Made by a program: the position numbers and the translations under genes
From: SZAS-79 sp965279075
Lineage (GTDB): Bacteria > Pseudomonadota > Gammaproteobacteria > Burkholderiales > SG8-39
DNA: 64,000 bases
NCBI GenBank assembly: GCA_965279075.1
Contig: CBDIHI010000010.1
Location: 434,001-498,000 of the forward strand
Direction of reading: 5' to 3'
Part shown: positions 1-9,285 of the stretch, piece after piece
How positions within the stretch are numbered: the first letter of the stretch is position 1
Layout: each line of letters begins with the position of its first letter
Notes under the pieces: generated by a model
What the model was told of the DNA's origin: nothing
The model's input: the letters and a program-made list of their open reading frames with translations, nothing else
Database searches by the model: none

Positions 1-2790
1 AAAGCTCCTGGGCAGCTTGGCATACACAACGACTTCCGCGCTGGCGTCGAGTTCCCCGACAAATGTCCGCTCGCCGCCTGAGTCAGTGAAGACGTAGTCA
101 TAAATGTGGCGATTCGCCTTGAAGCCTTTGCTCAGGTCCTCTTTCTTTTCCTGGGTGAAGATGTCAATGGCGTAGGTTTCGTCGAGCGGGCTGTAGGAGA
201 GGTGTTCCACAATGACGGTGGCTTTTTGCTCGTTGATCAGCGTGCCAGCCTTGAGGATGAAGTCTTCAGGGTTGGTCTTATACTGACCAAAAACGGCTAC
301 GTTAATGCCGCGCAGGATGGTGGCAATGGTCTTCCGAGTCAGCTGGGTGGATTCCGTCAGCTTGCCGATCAGATCGTATTTCACGGCCGAATTTACTGAG
401 GTGGTCAAATACCCTGTCTCATTCTGCTTCAGTACGAAGGCATCGCCCGTCCTCACGTCGTCGTATTTCGCTTCTCCTTTCTGTTCCCCGGCTGTAACGG
501 TGTATTGGAGAGGTGTGACTTTTAGGTCCTTGTCTAGAGTCTTGACACACTTTCCGATCAGCTCGTCAGTTTTGAAGTCCACCGCATAGATTGCCTTGCG
601 GTTGATGCGACTCCAGAGGTCCTGGAACTCCTTCTTCTCGAAGTTGGCGTTGAGCGGGTTCACTTTCCCCTTGCGATCGTCCTCTATCTCGGGAAGTTGA
701 GCAGCGCTGAAGACGCTGTCGATCAGCTGGAAGACCTGTTCTTTGTAGGGTTCAAGCTCCACAGGTAGCGCGACCAACGTGCCGTCCTTCTTTGCTTGGT
801 GATACTGCTCGGTGATGCGCTCCTCCGGGTCCGAGTAGTCGTTCTTAACGAGATAGCGCTCTATCAGCTTCGCCAATTGCGGCGTCACTTTGACGTCGCC
901 CGTCGATGTTTTGAGGATCTTGTCTTGGAAGTACTCCTGGTTGGCCTCCTTGGGACGGGCAGAGAGCGAAGCGCTGATGTCCTTCTGCAAGCCGGAAACG
1001 AAATCCTTGTAGCTCTCGTTGGCCACTACCGTAAGCACGTTCACCTGATGGACGGTTGCTGGATCGTCCATCCGATCCCCGCTCTGCGTGACAGCGAGGC
1101 GCATGCCGCGTCCGACCTCCTGCCGTCGAGAGACTGTGTTGTCGCTGTGCTTGAGCGTGCAAATCACAAAGACATTGGGATTGTCCCAGCCTTCGCGAAG
1201 GGCGGAGTGCGAGAAAAGGAAGCGCACGGGTTCTTCGAAACTCAGTAGGCGCGCCTTGTCCCGCAGGATCAGGTCATAGGCGTCCACATCGTCAGCCTCG
1301 CCCGCAGATTCGCCGCGAGTCTTCACGTCGGGGTTGACCAGACGCTTCGTCTTCTTGTCGACAGAGAAGTAACCGTTGTGCGTCTTTGCGGTCGGAATGC
1401 TCTTGAGATAGTGGTTGTAAGGCGTGTCTTCCAGCGTCTGCACTTCGTTGAGCTGTGCGTTGTATTCTTCCTCAAATACTTTTGCGTATTCGCCCGCCTG
1501 TTCTCCCGCGTCGTCATAGCTCCGATACTTCGCTACTTCATCTATGAAGAATAACGAGAGTACTTTGATACCTTGCGCGAAGAGCAGCTTCTCTTTTTCA
1601 AAGTGGGCTTTGATCGCCTCGCGAATTTGGATGCGTCGCAGTGCCGACTCGCTCACATCGCCAGTGGCCTCGCCGGCACCAAGTACGACGCCATTGGTAA
1701 AGCTGATTGTGTTCTCAATCGCGTTGATGTCGGACACCACAAAGCCGCGATACTGCTCTAGGCCCTCGGAGAGATCATAGAGGTTGTCGTTCTTACGCAG
1801 CAACCGAAGAACGCGCTTGATGCTGCTCTTCTGCTGAATCTCCAGCTCGGCGCGCGCTTCGGGCGGTTTGGTCGTCGCGATACGAATGGACTCCAGGTAG
1901 AGATAGGGGTTTGTTCCAGCCAAGCCTTTCAGGGTGATGCCTCGCACCGAGATCTTTTTCACGAGCTTCTGGTTGTAAGCGTCGATGGCATCGAGCCGAT
2001 GCACCTTGTTGTGCTCCGTTTTGTGGGTGGCGGAGTAGCGGAGGATCATCAGCGGGTCGAACTCCGCCAGTTTTTCTGTGGTTGCCTTGCCTTCCATTTT
2101 CTGGGGTTCATCGAGGATAAGGATGGGGCGATTCTTCTTAATTACGTCGATGGGGCGGCGAGATTGGAAATCATCGAGTTCAAGATAGATACGCCGTGCA
2201 TCCTCGCCACGAGCGTTGAACGCCTGGACGTTGATGATCATTACGTTTATTCCGGCATCTGAAGAGAAGCCTTCGAGATTGTGAAGCTGCTTCGAGTTGT
2301 AGACGAAGTGGCGAGCCTTCTTCCCGTATTGCTCCAGAAAGTGGTCCGACATAATTTCGAAAGATTTCAATACGCCTTCGCGGATGGCGATGCTGGGTAC
2401 AACGACAATAAATTTGTTCCAGCCGTAGTCTCGGCTGAGCTCAAACATCGTTTTTATATAGCAGTACGTCTTGCCCGTGCCGGTCTCCATCTCAATGTCC
2501 AGATTGAGATCACACATCGGTGTCTTCACTAGCTCCGGGGAGATGGGGAGATTTTGTCGTCGCTGTATCCCTTGTACATTTTTTAACAGCTGGTCGGGAG
2601 GGAGAGCGATCTTGTCGTTGGCAAGGCCGTCACTCTCCAAGCCGGATAGAGCCAAAGTGCTTCCTGCCGTCGCTCGTCCCGGATCTATCGCGTATCTGAA
2701 GCCGCCGCTCTTCGGTTGACCAGAAAAACAATCCACGACTGCCTTTACGGCGTCCGTCTGATAGCCCTGTAGCTTGAATTTCAGCTTCAT
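1..2790 (-). CDS. res: Type III restriction enzyme Res subunit (3' end cut by window edge)
   Basis: ATP-dependent translocase/endonuclease subunit of a type III restriction-modification system; it works in complex with Mod, encoded 3 nt upstream. The frame stays open for 930 codons from the ATG at 2790 to base 1. Visible superfamily 2 motifs are Walker A ETGTGKT (residues 102-108), motif II ILDEPQKM (DEPQ 227-230, typical of Res proteins), a late SHSALREGWDNPNV segment and the motif VI-like EVGRGMRLAV. Family Res proteins end in a PD-(D/E)XK nuclease. The last visible residues (FVGELDASAEVVVYAKL) are about where that domain begins, so the catalytic nuclease motif itself lies outside the window and cannot be checked. 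It is the last gene of the tight minus-strand defence operon. Base composition is AT-richer than in the genes beyond 9.4 kb. Confidence 0.93.
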   Translation of the reverse strand, partial: MKLKFKLQGYQTDAVKAVVDCFSGQPKSGGFRYAIDPGRATAGSTLALSGLESDGLANDKIALPPDQLLKNVQGIQRRQNLPISPELVKTPMCDLNLDIEMETGTGKTYCYIKTMFELSRDYGWNKFIVVVPSIAIREGVLKSFEIMSDHFLEQYGKKARHFVYNSKQLHNLEGFSSDAGINVMIINVQAFNARGEDARRIYLELDDFQSRRPIDVIKKNRPILILDEPQKMEGKATTEKLAEFDPLMILRYSATHKTEHNKVHRLDAIDAYNQKLVKKISVRGITLKGLAGTNPYLYLESIRIATTKPPEARAELEIQQKSSIKRVLRLLRKNDNLYDLSEGLEQYRGFVVSDINAIENTISFTNGVVLGAGEATGDVSESALRRIQIREAIKAHFEKEKLLFAQGIKVLSLFFIDEVAKYRSYDDAGEQAGEYAKVFEEEYNAQLNEVQTLEDTPYNHYLKSIPTAKTHNGYFSVDKKTKRLVNPDVKTRGESAGEADDVDAYDLILRDKARLLSFEEPVRFLFSHSALREGWDNPNVFVICTLKHSDNTVSRRQEVGRGMRLAVTQSGDRMDDPATVHQVNVLTVVANESYKDFVSGLQKDISASLSARPKEANQEYFQDKILKTSTGDVKVTPQLAKLIERYLVKNDYSDPEERITEQYHQAKKDGTLVALPVELEPYKEQVFQLIDSVFSAAQLPEIEDDRKGKVNPLNANFEKKEFQDLWSRINRKAIYAVDFKTDELIGKCVKTLDKDLKVTPLQYTVTAGEQKGEAKYDDVRTGDAFVLKQNETGYLTTSVNSAVKYDLIGKLTESTQLTRKTIATILRGINVAVFGQYKTNPEDFILKAGTLINEQKATVIVEHLSYSPLDETYAIDIFTQEKKEDLSKGFKANRHIYDYVFTDSGGERTFVGELDASAEVVVYAKLPRSF

Positions 2791-2793
2791 GGC

Positions 2794-4710
2794 TTAGAGG
2801 GACTTCATTTCGGTTTCCGGACTAAGCAGCTTGAAAATCTGTTCTACGTTAATCTTCGTGCTATCGCTTCCGTAGCTACTATCGCGGAATACGGCTCGGA
2901 GTGGTTTGCGCTTGGCGAGTTCTTTTACGAGATCTTCGCTTATATTCGTATCGAAACAGGCGGCAAGCGCGTTGCCGTCCACAAAGAACACTGTTTTGCC
3001 TGCAATTTCATTTCGCTCGATAGGCAGAGTTAGGTCAACGCCCCAATCAACAAGTACTTGAAAGAGCAAGTCTTCCGAAGTCCGGTCTTTCTTCACGTTA
3101 TCCGTGTGCGCCAAGAGGTCATCTTGCTTTACCGCATTCGGCGTGTAGTAGACGTCTGTCATATTCGTCGTATCGATTTTGAGGAGTCGGAATCCAAAAT
3201 CTAATTCCTTCCACTCAGATCCTGCCTTAGCGCGGATGTTGTCGCACGATAGTCGGATGCGCTCTCGTCCAATTGCCGATATTGTTTTATATCCAGCTTT
3301 GAAGCCTGCGCTCTCCGGATTGCATGGTTCGTCTAGTTGAACCATGATAAACCGTCGACGGCCGCGGTCCTCTCGATTAAGATCTATTACTGCTTGCGCG
3401 GTTGAGCAGGAACCAGCAAAAAAGTCCAAGACAATCCCACTGTCATCTGCGTGAAGAGCCAGTAACCACTTGATAAGTGACGTAGGCTTGGGTGTGTCAA
3501 ATGGCTTTCCGCCGAAGAGATCCTTGAGCTCTCTAGTGGCGTCAGCGTTGGTGCCCATGCTGTCGAGCCAAGTACTCCAACCGACGCTCTTCTTCTCATC
3601 GCGAATTTTTTCGTAAGGCACCCATCTTTCGGATTTTCCGGCAACTGCGACCCCCGGATCGAAGGGGCGCAATTCCCAATGGAAGTACTTCGGGGTCCTT
3701 TGGGCCGTTTTTATATCTGGATTTTCTTTCCCCCAGCGCCAGTGACCTTCCTTACCATCGTTGCGATAAGGCAGGACCAATTCTCCATGTGGCGTCAGGA
3801 GCTCATAAAACTGATTAGGGCGGTCACTTCTCAGCGATGTTCCTCCCCATTTCATCAGCTCCCTTCCTTTTCGATATGGACCGCCCTCATCACGTAGATT
3901 AAGAGCGCCTGTGGAGCGCTCTTCTTGAGAAATGTTTTCTGATGTCCGTTTGAAATAAATCAGTACGTACTCGTGCCCAGTCCTGAGTCCTGTTTTCTCC
4001 TTTCCTCCACTCGCTTCGGACAGCCAAGGGGCGCACGCTAGACGATTTGACGATCCGAAGATCTCGTCCATTACTTTGCCAAGTTGCAATACCTCACTAT
4101 CGTCAATGGCCACTGCGATGATTCCATCATCGGCCAGAAGGCTCCAGGCGAGCTTTACACGCGGATACATCATAGTGAGCCAATCAGAATGAAATCGTCC
4201 GTTTGATTCACTGTTCAAAACTAGGCGATTCCCAGCGGTGTCCTTTTGCTTCGACACCTCTGCATATGTTGCGGCTTCAATGCGGAAACCGTCATTGAAA
4301 ATGAAATCCCTTCCAGTGTTGTATGGAGGATCAATGAAAACTACTTTTACCTCATTCAAATAGGTTTCTTGTAGGAGCTTCAACGCTTCAAGATTGTCGC
4401 CCTCGATGAAGAGGTTCTTGGTCGTTTCAAAATTCAGGCTTTCTTCTCGGCAAGGCCGTAGCGTCTTGGCAATCGGAGCGTTTGCGGCCAGCAAAGCCTC
4501 CTTTTTGCCAGGCCAGTCGAAGTGGAAGCGCTCTCGCGGCCCTTCCACGATGTGATCAGAGAGTTCCTGGCGGAGCTGATCAAAATCAATTGCTCGCTTG
4601 AGTTGTCCTGCCTCGTCCTTCGCTTCGGTAACACAGTTGGGAAATATTGCAGCAAGTTTTTCAATATTCTCCACTGCGAAATTCGGCGTGCGCATTTTCA
4701 GCTTTTCCAT
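2794..4710 (-). CDS. mod: Type III site-specific DNA adenine methyltransferase Mod
   Basis: N6-adenine methyltransferase and specificity subunit of the type III system. It modifies the recognition sequence on one strand and guides Res. The 638 residues carry DPPY at 127-130 (motif IV) and the AdoMet-binding DFFAGS at 429-434 (motif I) in the order catalytic then AdoMet site, the beta-class arrangement expected of type III Mod. The stretch between them (about 220-400) would hold the target recognition domain. Length is normal for the family. A second ATG six codons in is an alternative start; no strong ribosome binding site decides between them. It lies 11 nt after the DUF4391 gene and 3 nt before res, so the three are surely co-transcribed. 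Confidence 0.95.
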   Translation of the reverse strand: MEKLKMRTPNFAVENIEKLAAIFPNCVTEAKDEAGQLKRAIDFDQLRQELSDHIVEGPRERFHFDWPGKKEALLAANAPIAKTLRPCREESLNFETTKNLFIEGDNLEALKLLQETYLNEVKVVFIDPPYNTGRDFIFNDGFRIEAATYAEVSKQKDTAGNRLVLNSESNGRFHSDWLTMMYPRVKLAWSLLADDGIIAVAIDDSEVLQLGKVMDEIFGSSNRLACAPWLSEASGGKEKTGLRTGHEYVLIYFKRTSENISQEERSTGALNLRDEGGPYRKGRELMKWGGTSLRSDRPNQFYELLTPHGELVLPYRNDGKEGHWRWGKENPDIKTAQRTPKYFHWELRPFDPGVAVAGKSERWVPYEKIRDEKKSVGWSTWLDSMGTNADATRELKDLFGGKPFDTPKPTSLIKWLLALHADDSGIVLDFFAGSCSTAQAVIDLNREDRGRRRFIMVQLDEPCNPESAGFKAGYKTISAIGRERIRLSCDNIRAKAGSEWKELDFGFRLLKIDTTNMTDVYYTPNAVKQDDLLAHTDNVKKDRTSEDLLFQVLVDWGVDLTLPIERNEIAGKTVFFVDGNALAACFDTNISEDLVKELAKRKPLRAVFRDSSYGSDSTKINVEQIFKLLSPETEMKSL

Positions 4711-4721
4711 GGGGCAAGGGC

Positions 4722-5378
4722 TCAGGATTGGGATAGTGCTTTAAGTTCTCGAGAGAGCGAGCGCAACGCGGCATTTAGTTCGACCCTACGCTTGAATTGC
4801 TTTTCCTGTGCGAGTCGGACTTCCAATTTCTGCCGGGCCTTTCGCGTAGCCTCCAGCGTATTGAAGCGCGTCACGTGATCGGCAATGCTCTCGCCTGCCC
4901 GAGGCGCCAAGGATATGTGGCTTCGCACAATTTTCTCGTAGAGGCGAGCGAGATCGAGAGCGACGGGCAAAGCTGGAAGAATGGCAGAGGTAGATTGAAA
5001 CGGTGTAGTGAACAGTGATTCGATCACCCATTTTGATCCATCCGCCTCGCTGGGACGCTTGTATGAGGCGGCAAAGCGGATTTGGCCATCGTGCGTGAGC
5101 TGGAATGCGAGCGGGAAGGGGATGGCCTTGTCGATCGCCAAAAGCACCGACTCGTCAAGGTCGGGTGTCTTAAGAGCAATTTCGAACACCTGAATCTCAT
5201 TGATGCCGTTGCGCGCGGGTAGGTTGATCGTTTCCGGCGAGAGCTTGTATTTCCATAGAATTTCCCCGACCTGTGCTACGAATAGCTCCTTGACTCTTTT
5301 TGATGTTTTCGCGTGGGTATAAATCTTAGCCTTGGGAACCACGCGGTTGAATTCGGCTTGCTTCGGGTAAGCGAACAT
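4722..5378 (-). CDS. DUF4391 domain protein
   Basis: A 218-residue protein that I recognise as DUF4391 from its N-terminal pattern (MFAYPKQAEFNRVVPKAKIY) and the KELFVAQVGEILWKYKL segment. Its biochemical role is not established. From memory the family commonly sits between a large SNF2-type helicase gene and a type III methyltransferase gene, as here, which points to an accessory subunit of the defence complex. The last 60 residues or so are rich in charged residues and probably form a helical or coiled tail (LEATRKARQKLEVRLAQEKQ). It lies 5 nt downstream of the PIN gene and 11 nt upstream of mod. No catalytic motif is evident. Confidence 0.8.
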   Translation of the reverse strand: MFAYPKQAEFNRVVPKAKIYTHAKTSKRVKELFVAQVGEILWKYKLSPETINLPARNGINEIQVFEIALKTPDLDESVLLAIDKAIPFPLAFQLTHDGQIRFAASYKRPSEADGSKWVIESLFTTPFQSTSAILPALPVALDLARLYEKIVRSHISLAPRAGESIADHVTRFNTLEATRKARQKLEVRLAQEKQFKRRVELNAALRSLSRELKALSQS

Positions 5379-5383
5379 GGCTG

Positions 5384-5794
5384 TCAGATCACGACATACG
5401 ACGCCATGCCGCCGGGAATCAGGTCAGCCTGGATGTGCTGATCTAAGGTGACCAGCTTTCCCTGGCGATGCATTGCCAGACTGAGAAGGTAATGGTCGGT
5501 CAGGTGCTTTGAGACCGGCAATTTCGGTGAGCTTCTAATAGAGAGGTCGTCGGGCCAGAAACGGTGCCCCGCGTTTGCACAGAGCTGCTTCAGGACGACG
5601 CAGGCGCCATCCGTGGTGTCCGGGCCATTCGGATAGCTAGGGCTGCTGAGAATTCTGACGAAGCCGTTCTCCGTAATCGGACAGGTCGCCCAGCCGCGAG
5701 TGTGATTTGCCAGGAAGAAAGTCTCCGCCTTCCCGTGGTGCACGTGATCGGGATCAGCCAGGGCAATCAATATGTTGATATCGAGAAGGAACAT
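5384..5794 (-). CDS. PIN-domain ribonuclease, VapC-like toxin family
   Basis: A 136-residue complete PIN domain. The acidic residues expected to bind metal are visible at D5 (LLDINILIAL), E42 (ITENGF), D100 (HLTDHYLL) and D118 (TLDQH). Known relatives are VapC-type toxins that cleave tRNA or other RNA and are held in check by a cognate VapB. No antitoxin-sized gene lies next to it: the helicase gene ends 9 nt upstream and DUF4391 begins 5 nt downstream. The gene is therefore embedded in the defence operon as an apparently orphan nuclease. It could be a toxin whose partner was lost, or an effector or fail-safe of the defence system. The domain call is firm; the role is inference. Confidence 0.85.
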   Translation of the reverse strand: MFLLDINILIALADPDHVHHGKAETFFLANHTRGWATCPITENGFVRILSSPSYPNGPDTTDGACVVLKQLCANAGHRFWPDDLSIRSSPKLPVSKHLTDHYLLSLAMHRQGKLVTLDQHIQADLIPGGMASYVVI

Positions 5795-5803
5795 TCGGCC
5801 TCG

Positions 5804-8800
5804 CTAAATGCCTTCTCTTTCCATAATTTCGCGGATGAGTTCGCTGGTTACCTTGACGCCCCTTTTCTTGAGCATGGTCTCGATCACATGGCGGGTCGTA
5901 CCACCATCGGTTGACGAGGCGTCATAGAACACGATAAATGCAATCAACTCGAAGTCGTCCAACCCGCTGATAGTGTTCACCAAAGCCGTCGTCTTACCGC
6001 CTGTAAAGAGGCTGTCAATGTCCTTTTCTTCCTTTATCTCGACCATCGATCGAATCGCATTGCCGAGCAACTCCGAGTACGCGTCCATGCGACGGCCGTC
6101 TTTGGTGGCTTTGTTGAAAGCTTGATATACCTCGAGAATCGGCTCATGCCGATCCTTACACGCGGACCGAGCGAGGTCGAGCAGTCGCTTGGCCTCCGTG
6201 TGATTGGCGACGACAGTACCGTCTTGTGCCACATAGACGAGGTAGTAGGGGTGCAACCGGTTCTGGCGGTTGATGTTTACACTGTCGTTGCGGTTGCGAA
6301 GCGCGAAGATCACGCCGGGTACAAGGCCGCGCTCAGAGGCGGCAGGGACGACGGCATGCATTCCGCTGGGCATATTGGCCAGGTCTCCGTGAGTCTTCAC
6401 GTAGTTCACCAGATCCATGCGGAAATCGTTCAATCCTAGATCGGTAATGGAAATGCCGGTCTTGAGGTCCTCCAGTTCAATCACTTCTTCCTGTAACCGC
6501 CGCAGCTGTTCGCGGCGATAGGCGACATCGTTAGCACGGGCGTCGAGCGGGTTGTCGTCGCCGCTGGCGGTAACGTCAGCAATGATCATCCGGTTTTCGA
6601 CCCGCTCCTTGAGATTGATGTATTCATCGAGCGTGATATCGGGCCAATAGTTGACCAGCTGGATGCACTGGTTCTTTGAACCGATGCGGTCGATGCGGCC
6701 GAATCGCTGGATGATGCGGACCGGATTCCAATGAATGTCGTAGTTGATGACGTAGTCGCAGTCCTGAAGGTTCTGGCCTTCGGATATGCAGTCGGTCCCA
6801 ATGAGGAGGTCGATCTCGCCGGGTTCCTTGGGGAGAATCGCTGCCTTCTCTTTGGAGAGTGGCGAAAACAGTGTCAGCAGTGACTGGAAGTCGTAATGCT
6901 TCTTAAGTGTGCTTTTCGGACTCTCAGAGCCCGTGACTTTTCCTGTGTGCAGCTTCTGCTTCTCCAGGAAAAACGGGGCGAGGTGTTCGAAGAGGTAGTT
7001 CGCAGTATCTGCAAAAGCAGTAAAAATCAGAACCTTCCTGTTCCCCGGGTTAATGGGTGATGCCAGCTTGCTCAGGATAGTGGTCTTGAGATGCTGCAGC
7101 TTCGAGTCTTCAGACGGTGTGACCTTCCGCATCTCGGCAAGCAAGCCCTCGATGATGGCGAGATCGGCGCGTAGCTCATGCTCCCAGCGTGGGAGGTCCA
7201 TGTCGGAAAGCTTGATCTGAACCTTATTGCCAATCTGGTCGTCGTCAGGACTGTGAAATTCGCCCTCTTCGTCCGGCTCGGTGTCGGCAAAGGAGGGTGA
7301 AATATCCGCAAAGCTAGCGTCGCGCCCGGTTTTTTTGAAGGCGTCGATCTTTTTTATGGTATCGACGTGGTTGTTTGCGAGACTGTCCAAGGTCAGCCGG
7401 AAAGAATGAACCGAACTTTCCAACCGTTTGAGTAGATTGACGGTCATCAGAGCCTGAATGCCTTTTTCGCGCCCTGACTGCTTGAGGTTGCCGTGACCGA
7501 TTTCGGCATCGGGATCGTAGCGTTCCTCATATTGGGAGAGGCGGCTCGGCTGAACGTAGGTCAAGGGGGCATATACCGCCAAAGTGAGAGCACTTAACCG
7601 CGCAAATATCTCATTGAAGCCAATCACGTCCTTGCGATTCGTCAGCGGGCAATGGAAGGACAGCGGCTTCAGGCGTTCAGGGAAGGTGCCAATGTCCTTG
7701 GTGTCGTAATAGGTCTGGATGTGCCGACGAGAGCGGGCGATCGTCACGCTGTCGAGGAGTTCGAAAAAATCGAAGTCGAGGGTATTAAGAATCGCCGTCG
7801 CTGTGCGTTCCTGCGGAGGCAGGGCCGTCCATGCGTTGAACGTAGCCTGTGCGCGACGGAATATTTCATCGATGTGCTTTTCGGACTTGAGCTTGGAACT
7901 GAGGTTTTCTGGATCACCCTCGTAGGCAAGCGCAAGCTGGTTCTTCAGATCGGCGAACCGATTGTTCACCGGCGTGGCAGACAGCATGAGGACTTTTGTC
8001 TTCACGCCCTGTCTAACGACCTGGTTCAGAAGGCGCTGGTAGCGCGTTTCGCGGTCGCCATAAACGTCGTTGTTCCTGAAGTTATGCGACTCATCGATCA
8101 CAACCAGGTCGTAATTGCCCCAGTTGACTCGATTGAGCGGCATCCCACTGATGGAGATCCCGCTGTCCCGAAGCAGATCCGTATGGCACAGCACGTCATA
8201 GCCAAAGCGATCCTTGGCGAATATGTTCGTTACGAGATTGCCCCGGTAAGTAAGCCAGTTGTCCGACAGCTTCTTGGGGCACAGTACGAGCACGGAGCGG
8301 TTCCGAAGCTCGTAGTACTTGATCACTGCCAGAGCGGTAAAAGTCTTCCCGAGGCCGACGCTATCGGCAAGGATGCAGCCGCTGTAAGTCTCCAGCTTGT
8401 TGATGACGCCGTTGGCGGCATCCCGCTGAAAGTTGAATAGCTTTTTCCAGACGAGGCTGTCCTGGTAGCCGGTGAGATCGTTGGGCAGAACATCGGCCGT
8501 AATGTCTTCCAGGAACTCGCTGAAGATGTTGTAAAGCATCAGGAAGTAGATTCGCTCGGGAGAGTTCTCCTGATATACCGAGGCGATGTGCTCGCAGAGC
8601 TTCGCCGTCACGTCCTCGACCTTCTCCGGGTCGTTCCAGATCTGCTCGAAGAGCGAGAGATAGGTGCCGGTGGTGGGGGCTTCGTCAATGCGATGGACGA
8701 GGTTGGAGACCGCGTTACCTTTTTCGTATCCGAGATCAACCGCGGTGAACCCGTACAAGGGGAAATAGACCGATTCCCTGGCTGGGGCGGTGACAGTCGC

Positions 8801-9193
8801 GAACTGCTGCATGGGTGCGCGTCCGCGGTTCGATCGAAATTGGGCTTTCTGACGCATCCAGTCAGCGCACTCCTTGGCGATGGCGCGCTGGGTCAGTTCG
8901 TTGCGAAGGCGTACTTCGAATTCGCTGCCGTAGAGGCTGCGTTCGCGCTCGAGCTTCGGGATGTGAAATTCGCGGTGTTCTTTCTTCAGGCGATCGGTAA
9001 CCTCGCCTGGAATAAAAGTTGGAGAGGTGAAGATGAAGTGGAGTGAATCAATCTTCTCTAGTTCAGCTTTGAGCGCTTCGAAGGCGTAGATGGAAAAGCA
9101 CGAGGCCGCGATCTTCATCTTGGCCCCCGGCTGGATGGCCTGCTTGAGGTCATCGCCGAGGAGGCGGTTGATGTTGTCGATTATTTCCATCAT
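5804..9193 (-). CDS. SNF2-type helicase with PLD-like N-terminus, defence-associated
   Basis: An 1129-residue superfamily 2 ATPase. Residues 25-160 resemble the phospholipase-D-like domain that precedes some bacterial helicases (KIAASCFSIYAFEALK, later SVYFPLYGFTAVDLGY). The segment where an HxK motif would be expected reads APMQQFATV, so that domain is probably catalytically dead. The helicase core has Walker A DSVGLGKT (277-284), motif II DESH (367-370), motif III LSATPVNN and, in the second RecA lobe, GTDCISEGQNLQ plus QRFGRIDRIGS. A long C-terminal region follows without motifs I know. The start is ATGATG at 9188-9193; the ATG at 9193 overlaps the stop of a small upstream ORF. Next genes downstream are PIN, DUF4391, mod and res. 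The neighbourhood suggests a DNA translocase working with the type III system; this is inference. Confidence 0.9.
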   Translation of the reverse strand: MMEIIDNINRLLGDDLKQAIQPGAKMKIAASCFSIYAFEALKAELEKIDSLHFIFTSPTFIPGEVTDRLKKEHREFHIPKLERERSLYGSEFEVRLRNELTQRAIAKECADWMRQKAQFRSNRGRAPMQQFATVTAPARESVYFPLYGFTAVDLGYEKGNAVSNLVHRIDEAPTTGTYLSLFEQIWNDPEKVEDVTAKLCEHIASVYQENSPERIYFLMLYNIFSEFLEDITADVLPNDLTGYQDSLVWKKLFNFQRDAANGVINKLETYSGCILADSVGLGKTFTALAVIKYYELRNRSVLVLCPKKLSDNWLTYRGNLVTNIFAKDRFGYDVLCHTDLLRDSGISISGMPLNRVNWGNYDLVVIDESHNFRNNDVYGDRETRYQRLLNQVVRQGVKTKVLMLSATPVNNRFADLKNQLALAYEGDPENLSSKLKSEKHIDEIFRRAQATFNAWTALPPQERTATAILNTLDFDFFELLDSVTIARSRRHIQTYYDTKDIGTFPERLKPLSFHCPLTNRKDVIGFNEIFARLSALTLAVYAPLTYVQPSRLSQYEERYDPDAEIGHGNLKQSGREKGIQALMTVNLLKRLESSVHSFRLTLDSLANNHVDTIKKIDAFKKTGRDASFADISPSFADTEPDEEGEFHSPDDDQIGNKVQIKLSDMDLPRWEHELRADLAIIEGLLAEMRKVTPSEDSKLQHLKTTILSKLASPINPGNRKVLIFTAFADTANYLFEHLAPFFLEKQKLHTGKVTGSESPKSTLKKHYDFQSLLTLFSPLSKEKAAILPKEPGEIDLLIGTDCISEGQNLQDCDYVINYDIHWNPVRIIQRFGRIDRIGSKNQCIQLVNYWPDITLDEYINLKERVENRMIIADVTASGDDNPLDARANDVAYRREQLRRLQEEVIELEDLKTGISITDLGLNDFRMDLVNYVKTHGDLANMPSGMHAVVPAASERGLVPGVIFALRNRNDSVNINRQNRLHPYYLVYVAQDGTVVANHTEAKRLLDLARSACKDRHEPILEVYQAFNKATKDGRRMDAYSELLGNAIRSMVEIKEEKDIDSLFTGGKTTALVNTISGLDDFELIAFIVFYDASSTDGGTTRHVIETMLKKRGVKVTSELIREIMEREGI

Positions 9194-9285
9194 TCGGCTG
9201 CGGCTGCTAAGGGGCGCTCGTTGGGTGCGATGACATTGTCGCAGACGATGGCCGCACTGCGGCTGCCGAACACTATGACGCCCAT
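9190..9285 (-). CDS. Candidate 31-residue leader ORF before the helicase gene
   Basis: A short ORF starting MGVIVFGSRSAAIVCDN and ending LAAAAE, whose TGA overlaps the helicase ATG in an ATGA arrangement. A good Shine-Dalgarno-like GAGGA lies a few bases before its ATG, and an in-frame TAA immediately precedes that ATG, so it is not the tail of a longer frame. Three readings are possible: a leader peptide coupling translation to the helicase gene, a tiny defence protein, or a chance frame. I have no homology evidence. Confidence 0.4.
   Translation of the reverse strand: MGVIVFGSRSAAIVCDNVIAPNERPLAAAAE

Noticed and set aside
1..9193. DISARM or BREX system
   Set aside because: No DrmA/DrmB, PglX/PglZ or BrxC-type genes; the methyltransferase and nuclease are type III Mod and Res.
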